From contig JAXGMN010000011.1 in the NCBI GenBank assembly GCA_040768665.1, positions 248,001 to 312,000 of the forward strand: 64,000 bases of DNA, given 5' to 3'. Shown here in pieces: positions 59,099-64,000 of the stretch. Position numbers and translations under genes: made by a program. Under the pieces are notes generated by a model. That model was not told where the DNA came from. It was given only the letters and a program-made list of their open reading frames with translations, and did no database searches. Numbering within the stretch: position 1 is the stretch's first letter; each line of letters opens with the position of its first letter. Source of the stretch: JABWBD01 sp040768665. GTDB lineage: Bacteria > Planctomycetota > Planctomycetia > Pirellulales > Thermoguttaceae.

Positions 59099-60511
59099 TC
59101 ACACCTCCGGCATCGTCCAGGGCTCGCGCATCGGCCGCTCGAGCATGGCGTTGGCTTCGGCGTCGCCCGGGAAAATTTCCTTCTCAGGATCCCAGCGGAG
59201 CTTTCGGTTCAGTAGCAGAGCAAAGTTGCCGATGTGGCAGAGGCTGGCCGTGCGGTGGCCGACCTCGACCGGTTCGATCGGCTCCTGGCGCGACTTGACC
59301 GAATTCAAGAAGTTGCGGACGTGATCCAAGGTGTGAGCCCGCGATCCGCTCGCCTGCTCTTCAGGCACACTCCGCGGAAGGTGGATTTCGTTGGGGCCGA
59401 TCTTGGACTCCTTGAGCGATTCGGGATAGGTCGTCAGACCTTTCCAGCCAAAGTCGACCCAGCCCTCGGTTCCTTCGAACCGGCACGCGAAGCCGGCTTT
59501 GTCGGACTCGCAGACAAGTTCGACGCCGTTGGCATAACGGGCGATGAGCTTCGATTTTTCCGCCGTGGTGAAAAGACTGCCCTTGGGTGGAAACTCCGCG
59601 TAGACCGGCTCGAATTCCATCGGCCCCGTGAGGCTCGTGCCGTTGCCCCACTGGGCAAGATCGTTCGAATGGGCCCCGAAATTGGTCATCTGCCCGCCGG
59701 AGTAGTCCAGAATAAACCGGAATCGGTACAGACATCGGTCCTGGTGATAAGGCGCCTGCGGGGCCGGACCAAGCCACGTCTGGTAGTCGAAGCCCTCCGG
59801 TACCGGCATCGGCTTCCAACCTGGTCCCGGCCCCACTTTGTTGTTCAAGGCGATGATCGTCTTAATCGTCTTGAGCTGCCCGATTCGGCCGTTGAGCACC
59901 AGTTCGCACGCGCGGCGAGCCTCCGGGGCGGAACGGTACTGACTGCCGGTCTGGAGGATCCGCTTGTACTTGCGCACCGCCTGCGTCATGATCTGCCCGT
60001 CGCGGACCGTGAGCGAGAGCGGTTTTTCGCAGTAGATATCCTTGCCCGCCTTGCAGGCCATCACAGTCATGCAGGCATGCCACTGATCGGGCACGACGAT
60101 CATCACGGCATCGATGTCGTCCCGGGTAATCACCTCGCGGAAATCGGCATAGGCATCACATCCCTTGTATTGCCCCGCGCCCTTTTTCTCCGCGTAGTAG
60201 TCGTTGATCATCTTCTGCTGCGGCTCGCGGCCGAGATACTGTTTCTCGTCGCGGTAGCCGTGGCTCGCCCGGTTGACGTCGCAGATGGCGACGACCTGGG
60301 CGTCGTCGTTGCGAAGAAAAGCCGGCAGGTCGACCGTCGTCTGATTGCCGGCTCCAATGCAACCGATCGTGATCCGGTTGCCGGGCGCGTTGGCCCCGAA
60401 CACTGAGGCCGGGACCGCCCAGGGCGCGGCCACGGTTGCCGAGGCCGCAGCGGCGGTTCTGAGAAAACTCCGACGGTCGAGACGGTTATGGGGTGGGACG
60501 GACGGTTTCAT
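59099..60511 (-). CDS. Gfo/Idh/MocA family oxidoreductase, TAT-exported
   Basis: 470 residues. Twin-arginine signal RLDRRSFLRTAAAASATVA. NAD-binding ITIGCIGAGNQTTVD and VVAICDVNRASHGY; AGKDIYCEKPLSL holds the catalytic-region Lys-Pro. The C-terminal domain has FRFILDYSGGQMTNFGAHSNDLAQW and NFLNSVKSRQEPIEPVEVGHRTASLCHIGNFAL. Longer than the copy at 31498. It is typical of the large exported planctomycete group with unknown substrate. Confidence 0.9.
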   Translation of the reverse strand: MKPSVPPHNRLDRRSFLRTAAAASATVAAPWAVPASVFGANAPGNRITIGCIGAGNQTTVDLPAFLRNDDAQVVAICDVNRASHGYRDEKQYLGREPQQKMINDYYAEKKGAGQYKGCDAYADFREVITRDDIDAVMIVVPDQWHACMTVMACKAGKDIYCEKPLSLTVRDGQIMTQAVRKYKRILQTGSQYRSAPEARRACELVLNGRIGQLKTIKTIIALNNKVGPGPGWKPMPVPEGFDYQTWLGPAPQAPYHQDRCLYRFRFILDYSGGQMTNFGAHSNDLAQWGNGTSLTGPMEFEPVYAEFPPKGSLFTTAEKSKLIARYANGVELVCESDKAGFACRFEGTEGWVDFGWKGLTTYPESLKESKIGPNEIHLPRSVPEEQASGSRAHTLDHVRNFLNSVKSRQEPIEPVEVGHRTASLCHIGNFALLLNRKLRWDPEKEIFPGDAEANAMLERPMREPWTMPEV

Positions 60512-60588
60512 CGGGACTGTCCTTTCAACATCAGACGAACGAGCCGGACCATGTACGCAGTCGGACGAACGAGGCGGATGGCATAAGA

Positions 60589-60683
60589 GGCCCTTACAAA
60601 ACGGGGACAGGCACCTCGCCGCCGATCGTCATAGTGGGGGAAGACGTCAATTGCTCGGAGCCAGTCCCCGTTTTGTCAGGGGC
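60589..60683. repeat. 95-bp palindromic repeat, subfamily A
   Basis: Left arm GGCCCTTACAAAACGGGGAC then AGGCACCTCGCC; right arm TTGCTCGGAGCCAGTCCCCG then TTTTGTCAGGGG. It is 78 bp upstream of the oxidoreductase start, so this copy is at a 5' end. Confidence 0.9.
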
Positions 60684-60803
60684 TTTAAGCCGCCGGATAG
60701 GAGTGTCCGAACCGGTTCTCGCACTATAAGCAGCGGAGGCATTGAGCGTCAACCATGGCGCTGCCGACGTTGAGCCGGAGCTCGATCGAGGGTGAACGCA
60801 AAC

Positions 60804-60832
60804 TTGATGCCCATATCCCATACAGATAGAAT
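60804..60832 (+). promoter_or_regulatory. Possible sigma-70-type promoter for the lipase gene
   Basis: TTGATG (60804-60809), 17-bp spacer, TAGAAT (60827-60832): 4 and 5 of 6 matches. The transcript would run through the subfamily C palindrome before reaching the ATG at 61083. Confidence 0.4.
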
Positions 60833-60908
60833 GGGCTTACCACCCGGTAGCGGTCTGTAGCGGGGACAAAAACTAGCAGATGGCCCGCGGGCAGGTATGT
60901 TGCTCAGC

Positions 60909-61046
60909 AATCGTTGTAACCGTTCACGGGGCAAAGGAGAGGGGGACAGGTCCATGTTTTCGGCCAACGTGTTTTGCGCCAAAACGCCCGGACTGGCCGG
61001 AAAAGGGACCCGTCCCCAGCCGCCTTGTGAACGGTTGCGCAATCGT
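60909..61046. repeat. About 138-bp palindromic repeat, subfamily C
   Basis: Outer arms CAATCGTTGTAACCGTTCAC (60909-60928) and GTGAACGGTTGCGCAATCG; inner arms GGGGGACAGGTCCATGTTTT with CGGCCA, and TGGCCGGAAAAGGGACCCG with TCCCC. It is in the opposite orientation to the copy at 58961 and lies 37 bp before the lipase ATG. Confidence 0.82.
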
Positions 61047-61082
61047 TTTGCCTGCCGTGAAACCAGGAACGAGGAAGGTGTT

Positions 61083-62405
61083 ATGCCGTTTCATCCCCGT
61101 TTGCAGATCCTGGCGGCTGCCACTTGGCTTTGTATGCTCTCGACCGCAACCGCAGGTACATGCTCGCGGCCGGTCCTCTTGATTCACGGAATGACCTGGC
61201 AGACCGATTGCGAGGATACGACATGGGGGATCTGCTCTGCCAATCTGAACCATGCGAAGACCCGCTGGACCGGTATGATTGGCTATCTCGAATCGCAAGG
61301 CCTTCGCTACGGCGGAACGCTCTGCGGCCGCGACGGCCGGATCGAAATGACCGAGTCACAGGATCCCCGCCGGGCTGGTGCCGCCTCTTCCGCGGCCAAT
61401 CTCTTTGTGCTGAAGTTTTCGCAATCGGCCAATGTCGATGGGCTCGCTTTGAAGTCCCTGGAACTGGCCGAAGCGATCAAGCACGTCCGACGGCGAACCG
61501 GTGCCGACAGAGTGCGGTTGGTTGCCCACAGCGCCGGAGGGCTGGTCGCGAGAGTCTACTTGCAGGGCGCCCTGCCCGGAGTCCGCTACCATCACGACGT
61601 TGATCGGCTGGTCACGATTGCCACCCCACATCTCGGCTCGGAGCTTGCATCGCACTTCGGCGATTACCTGGGCACTCGCGCCACGTCGCTCAAACCGGAG
61701 GGGCCGCTCGTCCGCGCATTGAACTCCGCGTTGGAACTGCCGGCGGACGTCAAGTTCGCCTCAATCGTCGTCCGTGGGATCGCCGCCGACCAACGCGGCC
61801 AAGGCGAGGTCTACCACGACCTGGTCGACCGCAGTTTCCTCGAGCGGCTTCCGATCGAGTACCGGCTAGGCGGCGATCAGGTAGTCCATGTCGTGAGCCA
61901 AAACCTTCGGCTCGCCCCATGCGCGGCGCGCTATGAACAGACGACGGGGCGGCCTGTGCAGTACATACTCGCAAGAGTTCCGGATCCCTCGCCGGAGGAT
62001 TGGTCGCCGAGTGAGACTCGCGTGCACGTCGCCGCAACGAAGGACCCCACCGTCCAGCGACTGGTCGGCGGATTGGTCTGCGATGGCGCCGTGCTCTGGC
62101 AGCCCGCCCAGCGAGATCATCTGGCACCCTGGGTCGAATGGCAGGCACGGCTGCATGCCGGCGGCGCACTGGAACAATACACAATCGAGCATCATCCCAT
62201 GTCCGAGGTGCGGAACGTTCAAATCGACCAGTTTACCCTGGTAGACGCCGAAGGCGGCACCCGTAGCTACGCCTTTTCGGGAAAGACGTGGTCGAGAAAC
62301 CGCATTCTCCGCATCCGCCGTCGGTGGATGGAGGCCAACGGATTGATGAACCTGACCTTCGATCGTTTCGGCCGCGTTCTGGTGGCCGAGACGAACGTTC
62401 ACTGA
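61083..62405 (+). CDS. Secreted lipase/esterase-like alpha/beta hydrolase
   Basis: 440 residues from ATG 61083; a longer frame runs back through the palindrome and is rejected. Signal peptide (LQILAAATWLCMLSTATAG). RPVLLIHGMTWQ gives the oxyanion region, RLVAHSAGGLVARVYL the nucleophile elbow (S150, AHSxGG for the usual GHSxGG), and TIATPHLGSELASHFGD is typical of lipases and PGAP1-like esterases. The C-terminal about 130 residues are beta-rich and unrecognised. Likely extracellular or periplasmic; substrate unknown. Confidence 0.82.
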   Translation: MPFHPRLQILAAATWLCMLSTATAGTCSRPVLLIHGMTWQTDCEDTTWGICSANLNHAKTRWTGMIGYLESQGLRYGGTLCGRDGRIEMTESQDPRRAGAASSAANLFVLKFSQSANVDGLALKSLELAEAIKHVRRRTGADRVRLVAHSAGGLVARVYLQGALPGVRYHHDVDRLVTIATPHLGSELASHFGDYLGTRATSLKPEGPLVRALNSALELPADVKFASIVVRGIAADQRGQGEVYHDLVDRSFLERLPIEYRLGGDQVVHVVSQNLRLAPCAARYEQTTGRPVQYILARVPDPSPEDWSPSETRVHVAATKDPTVQRLVGGLVCDGAVLWQPAQRDHLAPWVEWQARLHAGGALEQYTIEHHPMSEVRNVQIDQFTLVDAEGGTRSYAFSGKTWSRNRILRIRRRWMEANGLMNLTFDRFGRVLVAETNVH

Positions 62406-62638
62406 CGCCGGTAACCAAGGTCCTTGATGACCGTCAGCATTTCTTCGTAGGTGATGAACCGACGGCGATGATGGACCTTGTACTCGTCGATTGCCACGGC
62501 AAGTTCGCGGGCCTCGTCGGAAAGGCCCTCGTGGCTGTTGGTGAACTGGCGACGTTCGACGGAAGGCCTGGCGGTCGTGACGGCATAGTTGCGGCGGTCG
62601 ACAAAGCTGTCGCCGCTTGTCTGTACGCCCTGTGACAT
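62399..62638 (-). CDS. Small conserved protein with RRRFITYEEML motif
   Basis: 79 residues from ATG 62638, with GAGGA close upstream. The C-terminal half, GLSDEARELAVAIDEYKVHH then RRRFITYEEMLTVIKDLGY, is a motif I recall from several planctomycete small proteins; it looks like one helical domain. The N-terminal part is variable. No known function. It is convergent with the lipase gene, overlapping its last 7 bases. Confidence 0.72.
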   Translation of the reverse strand: MSQGVQTSGDSFVDRRNYAVTTARPSVERRQFTNSHEGLSDEARELAVAIDEYKVHHRRRFITYEEMLTVIKDLGYRRQ

Positions 62639-63003
62639 GGCATTCCTCGTTCTCGGAGGGCAATCGGTAGGAGGGGATTGTCTGTGCAACCCTAGCTTGA
62701 AATCGGCTGAGTCGCGTTCGCAAAGCAAATCTGTCGGCAAGAAATGCCAAAATAATTGAGAAAACCCATGACCGCTCGGCTGCTAAACGTCGGATCTTCC
62801 GCACGTTCGGCCCCGCAACCGACGGGCACTCGGCGCTTGGCCCCACCTCGTGAGTCCGATTGTGCTGGTCGGACAGGCTAGTGCTGGCCTGATGAAAAAG
62901 GGGACAGGCACCGCAAGTAAGAGTGGGTGGATGGGAGCGAACATACAAGGTCTTGCGGTGCCTGTCCTCTTTTCGTCGCCCCAGGTTGGTGCCGGGCCAA
63001 CGC
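62639..63003. other. 365-bp stretch with one palindromic repeat
   Basis: Upstream of the small minus-strand gene and downstream of the TPR lipoprotein. It contains the subfamily B copy (62886-62982). Nothing else is recognised. Confidence 0.6.
62886..62982. repeat. 97-bp palindromic repeat, subfamily B
   Basis: Left GGCCTGATGAAAAAGGGGAC then AGGCACCGCAAG; right CTTGCGGTGCCTGTCCTCTT then TTCGTCGCCC. In this copy both arms carry the AGGCACCGCAAG segment, making the palindrome longer than in the 31165 copy. It ends 21 bp before the stop codon of the TPR gene. Confidence 0.9.
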
Positions 63004-63897
63004 TCAGCGCCGATCCTGTGCACCCGGGCGGCTTGCCATTTCGATGCGGCCCAGCAACTGACGGCTGGGCTGGTGCGTCGAGTCCAGCGAGAGCGCTTCC
63101 TGAGCGGCCGCCACAGCCCGAGCCGGCCGCCCTGCCAGGAACTCGGCCTCTCCCAGCCGCCAGAGGATCTCGGCGGTTGGCTTGTCCCGCACAGCGGCGG
63201 TGGCGAACTTCGCCACCGCATCGTCATAGCGCCCCAGGCTCAAACAAACCTCCCCCTCCATAAGCAGAACCTGTTGAGGCTCCTCGCCGGGCGGGTACGT
63301 ATCGGCGAGAGTCTGCAGACTGACCAGTGCGCGTTCGGGCTGTATCGTGCGCAGGTAAAGCTCGGCCAGCTCCAGCAGGATCCCTCGGTTCGAGGGCTCG
63401 TATTGGAGAGATCGTTGGAAGTCGGCCAGGGCCTCGCGCGCCATGCCGCGAGCCTGTCGGACCCTCCCCCGAACCGCCCATGCCCCTGCCGATTTTGGGT
63501 CGAGGTCCAGGGCAACCTGGGCCGACTGCAAAGCCAACTCCCAATGGCCAAGCTCCAGGAGCATCTCCGCGGCGCGGACTCGCAGCGATGCGTCTTCGGG
63601 CGACAATTCGCCGGCTTCCAGCAACTGTGCGACCGCCTCTTCTCGATTGCCGCGCAGCCAAAGAGCTTCTGCATAATGGCGACGAGAATCAGGGTCCGCG
63701 GGACTGCTCTCAACAGCCTTGGCGAACAGCTTTTCTGCCTCGTCCCAATGGGTTCGTTCGGCCGCGGCGAGCCCCTGTTGGCAGAGTTGGCGGCTGGTTG
63801 CCAAGGGACGCGACACCGGCCGGTTCCAGCCCGGCAGCCGGCAGCCGGACTGAAAGACAAGCAAGCCAAAGGCGATGAACCAAACTCGAGCTGGCAT
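63004..63897 (-). CDS. TPR-repeat lipoprotein
   Basis: 297 residues. Signal peptide with lipobox (FGLLVFQSGC, Cys at about 19), so a lipid-anchored envelope protein. At least six TPR units follow: AAAERTHWDEAEKLFAKAVE, HYAEALWLRGNREEAVAQLL, LGHWELALQSAQVALDLDP, GMAREALADFQRSLQYEPS and so on. No catalytic domain is fused. Likely a scaffold for an envelope complex. The genes it serves are not in view. Confidence 0.85.
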   Translation of the reverse strand: MPARVWFIAFGLLVFQSGCRLPGWNRPVSRPLATSRQLCQQGLAAAERTHWDEAEKLFAKAVESSPADPDSRRHYAEALWLRGNREEAVAQLLEAGELSPEDASLRVRAAEMLLELGHWELALQSAQVALDLDPKSAGAWAVRGRVRQARGMAREALADFQRSLQYEPSNRGILLELAELYLRTIQPERALVSLQTLADTYPPGEEPQQVLLMEGEVCLSLGRYDDAVAKFATAAVRDKPTAEILWRLGEAEFLAGRPARAVAAAQEALSLDSTHQPSRQLLGRIEMASRPGAQDRR

Positions 63898-64000
63898 TCC
63901 ATTGCCGCAGACGAGGGATCGGGAGAGGCGCGTTCGCGACTATAGCGACAAAACCCGCCGGAGGCCATGCTGGTTTCCAGAGGGGGGGTGGCAGGAATGT

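Larger units (their letters stand above)
60512..61082. other. 571-bp stretch with two palindromic repeats and a possible promoter
   Basis: Between the divergent oxidoreductase and lipase genes. It holds a subfamily A copy (60589-60683), a possible promoter (60804-60832) and a subfamily C copy (60909-61046). No gene is recognised. Confidence 0.7.

Noticed and set aside
60897..61082. 62-codon N-terminal extension of the lipase gene
   Set aside because: It runs through the subfamily C palindrome, and the Sec signal peptide begins at ATG 61083.
1..64000. CRISPR array, tRNA or rRNA genes, prophage
   Set aside because: No regularly spaced direct repeats, no cloverleaf with GGTTCGAATCC-type arm, no rRNA sequence and no phage structural genes were seen in any gap.

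Overview
This 64-kb, GC-rich window reads as a piece of a planctomycete chromosome (Planctomycetota, probably Pirellulales/Thermogutta-like). The lineage markers are a DUF1549/DUF1553 + DUF1501 + pre-peptidase-domain trio, two TAT-exported Gfo/Idh/MocA proteins, formylmethanofuran dehydrogenase subunit A in a bacterium, several zinc-ribbon/acidic hypotheticals of planctomycete type, and a Gram-negative envelope set (LpxK, heptosyltransferases, WaaP-like kinase). I see no rRNA, tRNA, CRISPR array, prophage or intact insertion sequence.

Layout. 1-9.1 kb (+): surface-glycan operon (two GT2, CDP-alcohol phosphatidyltransferase, polysaccharide deacetylase-like, GT4, GT9, small membrane protein, GT-C protein), then ygbA. 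9.4-15.6 kb: a STAS protein, then the PPC/DUF1501/DUF1549-1553 trio on the minus strand. 15.7-24.1 kb: Zn/Cd-type P-ATPase diverging from a Cys-rich secreted protein, then a MacAB-like export operon (FtsX, lipoprotein, HlyD adaptor, ATPase, second FtsX). 24.3-31.0 kb: a Uma2 nuclease-like gene and a minus-strand, translationally coupled Hsp70 operon (TPR scaffold, degenerate J protein, GrpE-like, Hsp70, zinc-ribbon protein). 31.5-37.7 kb: oxidoreductase, beta-helix protein, FliM, ProA. 38-40.7 kb: VOC protein, second Uma2 protein and a broken REP-associated tyrosine transposase (RAYT). 40.7-46.2 kb (+): very acidic protein, purine nucleoside phosphorylase, IleRS, PurN. 46.4-50.8 kb: hypothetical proteins and Ogt. 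51.0-57.2 kb (-): LPS-core-like operon (LpxK, GT9, WaaP-like kinase, GT4, nucleotidyltransferase, sugar epimerase/reductase). 57.3-64 kb: FhcA, oxidoreductase, lipase, small proteins and a TPR lipoprotein.

The structure that genes do not explain is a dispersed set of about 100-bp imperfect palindromes built around GGGGACAGGCACC / CCAGTCCCCGTTTT. There are at least nine full copies in four subfamilies (A-D), two half copies and one divergent copy. Many start or end within a few bases of a stop codon. One sits inside the Hsp70 operon, and one half copy lies between two copies of a duplicated gene 3' end. With the RAYT relic at 39.75-40.23 kb they look like a planctomycete REP/RAYT system. Separate palindrome families occur at 13.8 kb (GTGTCAGGAACC) and as short TC/GA-loop hairpins at 4.0 and 22.1 kb.

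Two neighbouring export genes (near 19.7 and 20.1 kb) each show a pair of compensating frameshifts around a degenerate tandem repeat. This could be local sequence error or real decay. All functional calls come from reading motifs by eye; no database search was run.
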